NCBI GenBank assembly: GCA_963703605.1
Contig: CAVPFC010000039.1
Span: 186,001-250,000, forward strand
Reading direction: 5' to 3'
From: DASXKD01 sp963703605
GTDB taxonomy: Bacteria > Actinomycetota > Actinomycetes > Streptosporangiales > Streptosporangiaceae
DNA length: 64,000 bases
In this document: in pieces, positions 17,329 through 24,129 of the stretch
Position numbering within the stretch: position 1 is the stretch's first letter
Layout: the number at the start of each line of letters is the position of its first letter
Translations under genes and position numbers: made by a program
Notes under the pieces: model-generated
Database searches by the model: none
What the model saw: the letters and a program-made list of their open reading frames with translations, nothing else
What the model was told of the DNA's origin: nothing

Positions 17329-18317
17329 TGCTGGAGTTCACGTTCGACCAACTCCGCACTCTGGTGGTGGTGCAGGAGGCAGGGTCGGCGAATGGCGCGG
17401 CGCGCATCCTGGGCCGGGAGCAATCCAGCGTGCAAAAACAGATCGACACCCTCAACCGCAACTTCCAGCGGATGTGCGGGGAACTGCTGGCCATAAGGCA
17501 AGGCAGAGGTCAGCCGTTCCGGTTCACGCCGACCGGGACTGCTGTGGCTGGGCAGGCCCGCGCCACGCTTACGGACTGGCAGGCACGGGTGAAGGACGTA
17601 CGCGGCCGGACCGGCAAGACACTCGCAGTCGGCACGACCGAGTTCACCTTGCCGTTCCTCGGCCGAGTGTGGCAGCGGGTCTGCGACGATTTTGCGGCGC
17701 GGGAGATCGAGCTGAACGTGCAGCACGTGCGGACAAAGGATTCCTTCGCCCGCCTGGATGCGAGGGAGATCGACCTGCTGTGCGGGGGGTTCGCGTCAAT
17801 CGCTGGGGCGACTGACGTTCCCGGCGACTATGAATTTTTGCAATGGCGGCGCGATGGCCTAGTACTGCTCACGAACCTGCCCAAGCGCGAACTGCCGGTC
17901 CGAATGGTGAGCGTGGATCGTCTTCCAGGCGTGCCGCTTATCGTGCCGTCGACTGGCGGGGTGATCGTGGACTCTCTGCGCCGCTGGTATGGCGCCGATT
18001 TCCGCAGCCGCCTAACCATCGTCGCCACCATCGACGACATCTATTACGGGCTTGCACTGATGCGTTCGAAGATGACGTACGGGTGCATGCTGACCTCTGT
18101 CGGCATTGCTCATGCCGCAGTTGACGGCCGCCTTCCCGGCGGATCTGATCTGCGGTTTGTGGACCTTGGATCAGATTTCAAGCCCATGATGGAGCTAGTC
18201 ACTGGAACATTCGCCCGCCGGGGCGAGCGAAGCGCCTTTGGCACATCCCATCCGCTCAACCTCCTGTGGCAAGCGTTCGCCGACGAGGTTGCATCTGGGG
18301 CCCTGTACTCGCCATAG
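17325..18317 (+). CDS. LysR-like transcriptional regulator
   Basis: A 330-residue protein with an N-terminal LysR-type HTH ('FDQLRTLVVVQEAGSANGAA', 'RILGREQSSVQKQIDTL') and a substrate-binding-like region with 'KTLAVGTTEFTLPFLGRVW' and 'GVPLIVPSTGGVIVDSL'. The first reasonable start is ATG 17325, which falls on the edge of the cysteine desulfurase remnant, so the original start or promoter may have been replaced. No clear ribosome site precedes it. Codon use is less GC-biased than in the flanks. The 3' end overlaps the MazG-like gene tail-to-tail by 62 bases. Confidence 0.7.
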   Translation: MLLEFTFDQLRTLVVVQEAGSANGAARILGREQSSVQKQIDTLNRNFQRMCGELLAIRQGRGQPFRFTPTGTAVAGQARATLTDWQARVKDVRGRTGKTLAVGTTEFTLPFLGRVWQRVCDDFAAREIELNVQHVRTKDSFARLDAREIDLLCGGFASIAGATDVPGDYEFLQWRRDGLVLLTNLPKRELPVRMVSVDRLPGVPLIVPSTGGVIVDSLRRWYGADFRSRLTIVATIDDIYYGLALMRSKMTYGCMLTSVGIAHAAVDGRLPGGSDLRFVDLGSDFKPMMELVTGTFARRGERSAFGTSHPLNLLWQAFADEVASGALYSP

Positions 18318-18972
18318 GCGCCGTCTCGCTCTGAGCAGCCGCCGCGGGTTGATTGCCGAACCAGATAATCCGGCCGGCGAACCCTCCGCGCTTTTCCGCC
18401 TTGGCAGCCCGCAGCTTCTCCAACTGCTGTTCGTCGGTGCCTGCTTGCCTAGCGAGAGCGTACAGAACCTCGAGGATGTCAGCCAGCTCCTCCCGGTCGT
18501 CGTCAGAAGCCAGGTACTCTTCGACCTCTTCTCGCAGCTTATCCCGCAACCGAACGTTGTACTCCTCGCTGTCAGCTGTGTGTATGACCGGCTGCTCGCC
18601 TTTGGACCGGATGATCTCCGGTATCTTGTCACGCACTAGCTTGCCATGGTTGATCGCAGGCCTCGCGGCGCCACTGGTATCCTTTGTCGGCACTCCGTTC
18701 GGTTGCTTTCCATAAACCGTCGCCATGCTTACGGCAAGCTTGGCCTCGACTACGTCCTGCAATTCTGCGCCGACCATCTCGGCCAGTCTGAGCACGGCGA
18801 TCGCAATTGCTGCTAGCTCTTCAGAGATTTCCCAACGGCCCTTGCTCCATGCGTCAAAAGCCCTAGTCACCTCGGCGCTCAACAAGGAGAACTCCAACGG
18901 AATATCGGCGGTATCAAAGTTTTTAGCCCGCTTGGTCTCCAATGCGATTCGCTGTGCCAAACTAATGTCCAT
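18256..18972 (-). CDS. Two-domain MazG-like nucleotide pyrophosphohydrolase
   Basis: A 238-residue all-helical protein. The C-terminal half has the full MazG/PRA-PH pattern: 'KLVRDKIPEIIRSKGEQP', 'KLREEVEEYLASDDDREEL', 'ADILEVLYALARQAG' and 'KRGGFAGRI'. The acidic E..EE..E and E..D residues would hold Mg2+ for cleaving NTPs to NMP and PPi. The N-terminal half resembles a second MazG unit ('EISEELAAIAIAVLRLAEMV') but has Ala where the usual metal-binding Asp of EELAD sits, so it may be structural only. ATG 18972 follows AGGAGGGCC. The C-terminal tail overlaps the LysR gene antisense. Confidence 0.75.
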   Translation of the reverse strand: MDISLAQRIALETKRAKNFDTADIPLEFSLLSAEVTRAFDAWSKGRWEISEELAAIAIAVLRLAEMVGAELQDVVEAKLAVSMATVYGKQPNGVPTKDTSGAARPAINHGKLVRDKIPEIIRSKGEQPVIHTADSEEYNVRLRDKLREEVEEYLASDDDREELADILEVLYALARQAGTDEQQLEKLRAAKAEKRGGFAGRIIWFGNQPAAAAQSETAPMASTGPQMQPRRRTLATGG

Positions 18973-19081
18973 TGGCCCTCCTTCTAAGTTGATAACGATC
19001 AGGCTTTCATTAAGCAAGCCCGCCGCGAAACTTTAGGCCACCCATCTGCCTAGACCGGGTAGCACGCTACTCGCGCCGCCC

Positions 19082-19220
19082 TGTGGATCGCTATGTGCAT
19101 AAATGTTTGGCGGCTGTGGATAACCTTATAGCTACAGAGGCTAACCTGTGAATAACAGTTCCTGGCGACCGGCCGTGACATGGCAAACATCCTGTGGAAA
19201 TACAGAGAGCCTGTGGATAG
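19082..19220 (+). other. Cluster of five DnaA-box-like sites, all in one orientation
   Basis: Sites at 19082 (TGTGGATCG), 19115 (TGTGGATAA), 19147 (TGTGAATAA), 19193 (TGTGGAAAT) and 19212 (TGTGGATAG). The second is the exact complement of TTATCCACA and the third fits TTATNCACA. Start-to-start steps are 33, 32, 46 and 19 bases. They lie in a gene-free, relatively AT-rich stretch (18973-19527), about 250 bases from an AT-only palindrome. No dnaA or dnaN gene is nearby, so this is not the chromosomal oriC. It may be an element origin, a partition site or a DnaA-binding locus. Confidence 0.5.
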
Positions 19221-19464
19221 ATCGACGATAAATTTCGCTGCACTTGTTCTGGAGGGACGGGCCTAGGATTACGTACCATTCGATACGGTTGAGCCGGGAT
19301 GGTGTCAGCCGAGCAGGATAGCCCGCCATCTCTGTGCCGGGCGCTCCTATACGTGGCTCTGGACGGTGTCTCTGCTGACGCCGAGGGCCGGTGTGCGACT
19401 CGGGATGCGCGGAGTGGGCCGATGCCCTCGCTGGTAGCGCAACTATCCTCATCAGTGGTCTCGT

Positions 19465-19507
19465 GATATATTAAATATATGTATGAAATACATATATTTA
19501 ATATATC
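19465..19507. repeat. Perfect 20-bp inverted repeat, almost only A/T
   Basis: Arm GATATATTAAATATATGTAT (19465-19484), spacer GAA, and an exactly complementary arm at 19488-19507. In a genome of this GC content an A/T tract of this length is exceptional. It ends 20 bases before the start codon of the RHH-like gene (19528), so it may be that protein's operator, an easily melted element or a cruciform site. The rest of 18973-19464 shows no convincing gene. Confidence 0.75.
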
Positions 19508-19527
19508 CCATTTGCATCGGAGATGAA

Positions 19528-19857
19528 GTGACCGACACGCCACAAGCAGCGGACCAGCTCGTGCGCGAGTGCCCCCAGAAGCAGGCTGCCGTGGCTTGGC
19601 CAGTGCCGGTCGATGTACGGCTCGACGAGTTGCTGGCTCAGGCGGAGGCTGCAGGAGAGAACACGAGCCGCAAGGAACTCGTTGCAGCGATCATTGCCAC
19701 CACAAGAGTCACCGACGCACAACTTGGAAAGCTCCTGCGCCGCTACCGCACGGCCAAGGTTCGCGACCTGGTCTCCCTGCAAGAAGGAGAGAATGTCATC
19801 CCCTTCATCAAGCACAAGCCGGGCCCGCGCACGTCTAACTCGCGGGTGCAGCGGTAA
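19528..19857 (+). CDS. Small ribbon-helix-helix-like protein
   Basis: A 109-residue protein from GTG 19528, with GGAGA five to nine bases upstream; earlier in-frame codons fall inside the palindrome and are unlikely. The section 'VPVDVRLDELLAQAEAAGEN' followed by 'TSRKELVAAIIATTRVT' looks like the strand-helix-helix of RHH DNA-binding proteins, with a basic segment 'LGKLLRRYRTAKVRDL' after it. The ending 'FIKHKPGPR' recalls a family of short uncharacterised actinobacterial proteins. The TAA directly abuts the end of an IS remnant (19858). I infer a DNA-binding role, perhaps at the adjacent palindrome. Confidence 0.55.
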   Translation: MTDTPQAADQLVRECPQKQAAVAWPVPVDVRLDELLAQAEAAGENTSRKELVAAIIATTRVTDAQLGKLLRRYRTAKVRDLVSLQEGENVIPFIKHKPGPRTSNSRVQR

Positions 19858-20150
19858 CTCGACTTTCGACGTTCTGGCAGGGTCAGGCCGCGAGGTCGGG
19901 GCTGGCTGAGGCCCAGGCGTGTTGGACGGCGCGGATTTCATCGTCGGTGGGTCTGCCAGCGGTGATGGGGAGAAATCGGGCGGCGATGACGACGTGGCGG
20001 AGCTTGGCGAGCATGTCGGAGAACGACGGCTCGGTCTTGGTGGTGTACCACGGTGCGCGATTGTGGCGGTCGGTCACGTCCGTGGGCTGGTGGCCGTGCA
20101 GGTGTACCAGATGACGGTGATCGTGTAGCAGTACAGGCCGAACGGGACGG
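19858..20150 (-). mobile_element. Remnant of an IS related to the one at 22557
   Basis: The terminal sequence CTCGACTTTCGACGTTCTGG (19858 on) matches the right end of the intact IS at 22557-24042 except at single bases. On the minus strand the last ~85 codons of a transposase follow, with 'APWYTTKTEPSFSDMLAKLR' and 'DEIRAVQHAWASAS', stopping at 19883. The 5' part is missing beyond about 20150, after small deletions near 'RPVRPV'. It is a related, diverged copy in inverted orientation to the intact one. Bases 20150-20216 show nothing recognisable. Confidence 0.8.
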
Positions 20151-20216
20151 CTCCACGACGATGCCGGTCTCGCAGGCGGCCAAGGCGTACCGCCCCAAGG
20201 CGTAGTCGCCGTGAGA

Positions 20217-20693
20217 TTAAGCCTCTCGCGGTACGCGTTCGGGAGGCATGCCGGGTCCGATCTCGGCCCGGATCTCGGCCGGGTCATCCACGCGGCCGCA
20301 GTGGGCGCACACCGTCTGCTGGGTGACGCCGGCGCCGCACACCGAGTGGGTATAGAGGATTGGCGGCTGGCCGTCGGTCGCCCACTGGTCGCCCCACTCG
20401 GAGAGCGCGACCAGCGAGTGCGCGAGCGCACGACCCTTGTCGGTCAGCAGGTATTCATACAGTTCGGGCTGCTCGGAGTACCTGTGGCGCCGCATGATCC
20501 CGGTCTCGACGAATCCGTCGAGTCGGGACTTGAGGATGTTGGTCGCGATGCCCAGGCCGCGCTGGAAGTCGTTGTAGCGGGTCGCCCCCGCGAACAGGGC
20601 GTCGCGGACGATCAGCAGGCTCCAGCGCTCACCGATCACCTCCAGGGCGCGGGCGATCGAACACACCTGTGCGTCGTAGGTCCTTCCCAGCAT
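20217..20693 (-). CDS. HxlR family transcriptional regulator
   Basis: A 158-residue winged-helix protein. 'CSIARALEVIGERWSLLIVR', 'YNDFQRGLGIATNILKSRL' and 'YEYLLTDKGRALAHSLVAL' are the hallmark HxlR segments. The C-terminal extension has 'VCGAGVTQQTVCAHCGRV', a CxxC-containing stretch that could bind a metal. HxlR proteins respond to electrophiles or redox signals and often control a divergent detoxification gene; here the divergent unit is SRPBCC/SDR/VOC. The ATG is at 20693 and the gap to the plus-strand start is only 58 bases. Confidence 0.9.
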   Translation of the reverse strand: MLGRTYDAQVCSIARALEVIGERWSLLIVRDALFAGATRYNDFQRGLGIATNILKSRLDGFVETGIMRRHRYSEQPELYEYLLTDKGRALAHSLVALSEWGDQWATDGQPPILYTHSVCGAGVTQQTVCAHCGRVDDPAEIRAEIGPGMPPERVPREA

Positions 20694-20714
20694 GCTCCCC
20701 AGTCTACCCCGAAG

Positions 20715-20753
20715 CTTGCATCATGAAAGTTCCTCGGCTAACGTGACTTGCAT
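20715..20753. promoter_or_regulatory. Direct repeats in HxlR divergent promoter
   Basis: CTTGCAT occurs at 20715-20721 and again at 20747-20753, 32 bases apart (three helical turns), in the short gap between the divergent HxlR and SRPBCC starts. Spaced repeats on one face of the helix are plausible HxlR operator half-sites. No other motif is seen. Confidence 0.35.
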
Positions 20754-21324
20754 GACACAAGTTGATGCGATGCACGTTGATGCGGTGCAGAACTACGCCA
20801 CCACGTTCTCGGTGGACCGGACCGCCCAGGAAGCCTTCGAGGCCATCACCAATGTCCGCGGTTGGTGGTCGGAAGATGCCGAGGGCGTCACCGACCAGGT
20901 CGGTGGCGAGTTCGTCCACCGCTACCAGGACGTCCACCGCTGCAAGATCCGCGTCACGGAACTCGTGCCCGGCAGGAAGGTCGCCTGGCTCGTCCTGGAG
21001 AATTCCTTCAACTTCATCGAAGACCAGTCCGAATGGAAGGACACGGAGATCGTCTTCGAGATCTCCGAGAAGCCCGACGGCGCCGAAGTCCACTTCACCC
21101 ACGTGGGCCTGGTCCCGCAGTACGAGTGCTACGACGTGTGCTCCAACGCCTGGGGCGGCTACATCGACGGCAGCCTGCGGAACCTGATCAATACCGGGGA
21201 GGGCCAGCCCAACCCGAGGCAGGACGGGAATGCCCCGGCTCACCAGGACTCCGCCACCGCGGCCCGCGCTGAGCGTTCGCCTCAGGCCGCCGGCGTTGCC
21301 GGCACCGAGTCGGACAGCGCCTGA
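20752..21324 (+). CDS. SRPBCC (AHSA1-like) domain protein
   Basis: A 190-residue protein. The N-terminal ~140 residues show the START/SRPBCC fold pattern of AHSA1-like proteins: 'YATTFSVDRTAQEAFEAITN', 'VRGWWSEDAEG', 'ELVPGRKVAWLVLE', 'TEIVFEISEKPDGAEVHFTH'. These proteins bind small hydrophobic ligands. The last ~45 residues are low-complexity and Ala/Gln-rich, and may be a reading through of what was once non-coding DNA. I start at ATG 20752; ATG 20770 is also possible. It is the first gene of a unit with an SDR and a VOC protein, divergent from HxlR. Confidence 0.8.
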   Translation: MTQVDAMHVDAVQNYATTFSVDRTAQEAFEAITNVRGWWSEDAEGVTDQVGGEFVHRYQDVHRCKIRVTELVPGRKVAWLVLENSFNFIEDQSEWKDTEIVFEISEKPDGAEVHFTHVGLVPQYECYDVCSNAWGGYIDGSLRNLINTGEGQPNPRQDGNAPAHQDSATAARAERSPQAAGVAGTESDSA

Positions 21325-21325
21325 G

Positions 21326-22009
21326 ATGACCGCGATCACAGGCAAGACCGTCCTGATCACCGGCGCCAACCGCGGCATCGGGCGGGCACTGCTGGAGGAA
21401 GCCCTACGCCGCGGCGCCCAGCGGGTATACGCCGGCACGCGCAAGTCTTTCGCTCACCCCGACGAACGGGTCACAACCCTGATTCTTGACGTGTCCGACG
21501 CGGCACAGACGCAGCAGGCCGCTCAGAAGGTCCCCTCGCTCGACATTCTCGTCAACAACGCTGGCGTGGCACTCTACGACGACCTCAGCGACCAGGCCGT
21601 GCTCGAACGCCACCTCGCCGTCAACCTCTTGGGCGTCCACGGCGTGACACTGGCATTCCTGCCCCTGCTGACCCGTTCGCGCGGTGCCATCGTCAACAAC
21701 GTGTCCACCGCGGCCTTCGCTCCGCTGCCATTCATCCCGGCCTACTCGATCTCGAAGGCGGCCGCGCTCTGCCTGACGCAGATGCAGCGGGCACTTCTGG
21801 CCGACCGAGGCGTCAGGGTTCACACCGTCCTGACAGGTCCGACGGACACCGACATGTCCCGGGACTTCGACGTCCCGAAGGCCTCCCCGGAATCGGTCGC
21901 GCGAGCCATCTTCGACGGCGTGGAGAACGAGGAGGAAGACATCTTCCCCGACTCCATGTCGCAGACCATGGCCGCCGGTTGGCAGAACAGTCCGGCCAAG
22001 GCGCTGTAG
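21326..22009 (+). CDS. Short-chain dehydrogenase/reductase with early amber stop
   Basis: A 227-residue classical SDR: Rossmann motif 'LITGANRGIGRALLEE', 'DILVNNAGVA', catalytic Ser in 'NNVSTAAFAP' and Tyr-x-x-x-Lys in 'AYSISKAAAL'. It would reduce or oxidise a small carbonyl/alcohol with NAD(P)H in the cytosol. The TAG at 22007 is followed in frame by RDYAAVAAAERAKSAA and a TGA at 22058, which looks like the family's normal C-terminus. One substitution (for example GAG to TAG) thus probably removed the last 17 codons. The catalytic core is intact. It begins one base after the SRPBCC stop codon. Confidence 0.88.
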   Translation: MTAITGKTVLITGANRGIGRALLEEALRRGAQRVYAGTRKSFAHPDERVTTLILDVSDAAQTQQAAQKVPSLDILVNNAGVALYDDLSDQAVLERHLAVNLLGVHGVTLAFLPLLTRSRGAIVNNVSTAAFAPLPFIPAYSISKAAALCLTQMQRALLADRGVRVHTVLTGPTDTDMSRDFDVPKASPESVARAIFDGVENEEEDIFPDSMSQTMAAGWQNSPAKAL

Positions 22010-22107
22010 CGCGACTACGCCGCCGTCGCGGCGGCCGAGCGCGCCAAGTCCGCCGCGTGAATGCCGGTACGCGACGGCCATTCGCAGACAACGACAAGGA
22101 GACCATC

Positions 22108-22467
22108 ATGAGCGCACAGAGACTCGGCAGCATCCTTCTGGGCACCACCCAGCCCGCCGAACTGCGTGACTGGTACCGCAAGACGCTCGCCCCGGAACAC
22201 CAGGGACAGGGACCGATCGATCTCGGCGGCTTCCTGCTCGTCATCGACCAGCGCGACGACATCGACACGAAGAACACCGAGCCGGGCCGCATGATCCTCA
22301 ACTTCCACGTCGACGACTTCGACGCCATCGAAGCGCAGCTGCGAGCAGCCGGCGTGGACTGGCTCGTCCCCGCTGAGGACCGCGCTTCCGGCCGCTTCGG
22401 GACGTTCGCGGACCCTGACGGGAACTACCTTCAGATCATCCAGTTCAAGCCGGATGTGCACGCATAA
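22108..22467 (+). CDS. VOC family (glyoxalase-like) protein
   Basis: A 119-residue vicinal-oxygen-chelate protein: 'RLGSILLGTTQPAELRDWYR' opens the first beta-alpha-beta module. 'ILNFHVDDFDAIEAQLRAAG' and 'GRFGTFADPDGNYLQIIQF' form the second, with the typical His and Glu/Gln metal positions only partly present. Such proteins act in glyoxal detoxification, ring cleavage or drug binding. ATG 22108 follows AAGGAG by eight bases. It ends the HxlR-linked cassette; the left end of an IS begins about 90 bases later. Confidence 0.85.
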   Translation: MSAQRLGSILLGTTQPAELRDWYRKTLAPEHQGQGPIDLGGFLLVIDQRDDIDTKNTEPGRMILNFHVDDFDAIEAQLRAAGVDWLVPAEDRASGRFGTFADPDGNYLQIIQFKPDVHA

Positions 22468-22647
22468 GCAGGACACTGCGACGAACTCCCATACAGGCAG
22501 CAGCGAACCGCCAAGTGAGCCGCACTTCGTAAGGCACCGCCAACTTCGGTGAAAACCTCTCGGCTTTTCGACCTTCTGGCAGGGTTGCGGGGGTCGCCGT
22601 ACCGGGTGGTTTGCTGTGAAGAGGGCTGACTTGCCCGGAGCGTGAAA

Positions 22648-22700
22648 GAAGCATCGGAGGTGTTGATACCGCCTCGCGAAGAGGAGTCCTCCGATGCTTC
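22648..22700 (+). repeat. 13-bp inverted repeat burying the transposase start codon
   Basis: GAAGCATCGGAGG (22648-22660) is exactly complementary to 22688-22700, which contains the ATG at 22694. The GAGGAG ribosome site (22681-22686) lies in the loop next to the stem. In a transcript entering from outside the IS the stem would hide the start codon. A transcript starting inside the stem would not form it. This is a recognised way for IS elements to limit transposase made by read-through. Confidence 0.65.
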
Positions 22701-24016
22701 CTGATCCGACGGTACCGCCATCGCTGATGGCGTTGGTGGCGAAGCTGGGCACGTTCACCTCTCCGAGTCTGCGGACGTTCGCCGCTTTGGTGACCGGGCT
22801 GGTCGCGGCCACCGGGAAGCGGACGGTGACCGGGATGCTGATCGCGGCCGGGCTGTCGCGCACCTGGTCGCACGATCGGGCGCACGCCTTCTTCTCCCGG
22901 GCGTCCTGGAACGTCGAGGTGCTGGGCCTGGCGCTATCCCGCCTGCTGGTGCGGTCCCTGCTGGCCGAGGGCGCGGCGCTGACCGTGGCGGTGGACGACA
23001 CGCTGTTCAAACGCTCGGGCAAGAAGGTGTTCGCCGCGGCCTGGCAGCACGACGGCGCGGCCAAGGGCCCTCATCCGGTAGGGCGCGGGACCTGCTTCGT
23101 CGTGGTCGGCATCGTCGTGGAGTTGCCGTTCTGCTCCCGGCCGGTGTGCCTGCCGGTGATGGCCCGGCTATGGCGCCCCAAACAGGGCCAGTCGAAAGTC
23201 GAGATCGCCGCGTCGATGATCCGGCTGCTGGCCGTCTGCCACCACACCCGGACGCTGCACGTCGTGGCCGACGCCGCCTACCACGGCAAAGCCATGCGAA
23301 CGCTGCGGGACAACGTCACCTTCACCACCCGGCTGCCGGCCAACGCGGTCCTATACGACCTCGCCCCGCCGCCCACCGGCCGCCGCGGCCGGCCCGCGTT
23401 GAAAGGCAAGCGTCTCGGTACTCCCACCGAGCTTGCCACCACCACCAAGTTCACCAAAGCCCAGGTCAAACGCTACGGCCGCACCGACACCGTGTACCTC
23501 TCCGAGATCAGGTGCCTGTGGTACGGGTCGTTCCACACCCAGACCGTCCGCGTGATCCTGCTCCGCGACGATGCCACCGACACCGGCTACGACCTGGCCC
23601 TGGTCACCACCGACCCGACCCCGACTGCTGCAGACCTGATCACGAGATACGCCTGGAGGTGGTCCATTGAGATCACTTTCGAGGAAGCCCGCGGCCTGCT
23701 GGGCGTCGGCCAGGCCCGCAACCGCACCCAACGCGCCGTGGAGCGCACCGTCCCGTTCGGCCTGTACTGCTACAGCATCACCGTCATCTGGTACACCCTG
23801 CACGGCCACCATCCCGCCGACGTGACCGACCGCCGCGAGAGCGCCCCCTGGTACACCACCAAAACCGAGCCGTCGTTCTCCGACATGGCCGCCAAGCTCC
23901 GCCGCGTCATCATCGCCACCCGATTTCTGCCCATCACCCCTGGCAGACCCACGGACGGTGAAATCCGCGCCGTCCACCAAGCCTGGGCCTCAGCCAGCGA
24001 CGACATCGCGGCCTGA
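22694..24016 (+). CDS. DDE transposase (IS701/IS4-superfamily-like)
   Basis: A 440-residue transposase. Likely catalytic acidic residues are Asp in 'LTVAVDDTLFKRSGKKVF', Asp in 'LHVVADAAYHGKAM' and Glu in 'WRWSIEITFEEARGLLGVGQ'; the last matches the Y(1)R-x-W-I-E/F signature region of IS4-like elements. It would cut and join the ends of the IS. The frame is intact, so the element may still be active. ATG 22694 follows GAGGAG by seven bases and sits inside a stable stem. Family assignment between IS701 and other IS4-superfamily groups is by memory of motifs. Confidence 0.88.
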   Translation: MLPDPTVPPSLMALVAKLGTFTSPSLRTFAALVTGLVAATGKRTVTGMLIAAGLSRTWSHDRAHAFFSRASWNVEVLGLALSRLLVRSLLAEGAALTVAVDDTLFKRSGKKVFAAAWQHDGAAKGPHPVGRGTCFVVVGIVVELPFCSRPVCLPVMARLWRPKQGQSKVEIAASMIRLLAVCHHTRTLHVVADAAYHGKAMRTLRDNVTFTTRLPANAVLYDLAPPPTGRRGRPALKGKRLGTPTELATTTKFTKAQVKRYGRTDTVYLSEIRCLWYGSFHTQTVRVILLRDDATDTGYDLALVTTDPTPTAADLITRYAWRWSIEITFEEARGLLGVGQARNRTQRAVERTVPFGLYCYSITVIWYTLHGHHPADVTDRRESAPWYTTKTEPSFSDMAAKLRRVIIATRFLPITPGRPTDGEIRAVHQAWASASDDIAA

Positions 24017-24129
24017 CCCTGCCAGAACGTTGAAAGTCGAGGCGGTAAGAGAGGGCGGGATAACCCGTGCCCATGGCCACCGGGAGAAACCCACACTCTG
24101 CCAGCTCTCGCGCATCGTGATGCAAGTCG

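Larger units (their letters stand above)
22557..24042 (+). mobile_element. Intact insertion sequence (IS701/IS4-superfamily-like), ~1.49 kb
   Basis: The imperfect terminal inverted repeats are CTCGGCTTTTCGACCTTCTG (left, from about 22558) and, read inward from the right end at 24042, CTCGACTTTCAACGTTCTGG. Both run into GGCAGGGT, giving about 26 bp with one gap. A single DDE transposase (22694-24016) fills the element. I cannot identify a convincing target duplication. A diverged partial copy lies in inverse orientation at 19858, so the two outer ends bracket a four-gene cassette. Confidence 0.8.

Noticed and set aside
19091..19543. Minus-strand frame through the DnaA-box cluster and palindrome
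   Set aside because: It has no ribosome site or family resemblance, and would be encoded by obvious repeat DNA.
22540..24060. Target-site duplication around the intact IS
   Set aside because: I could not find matching short direct repeats flanking the two ends, so no duplication is claimed.
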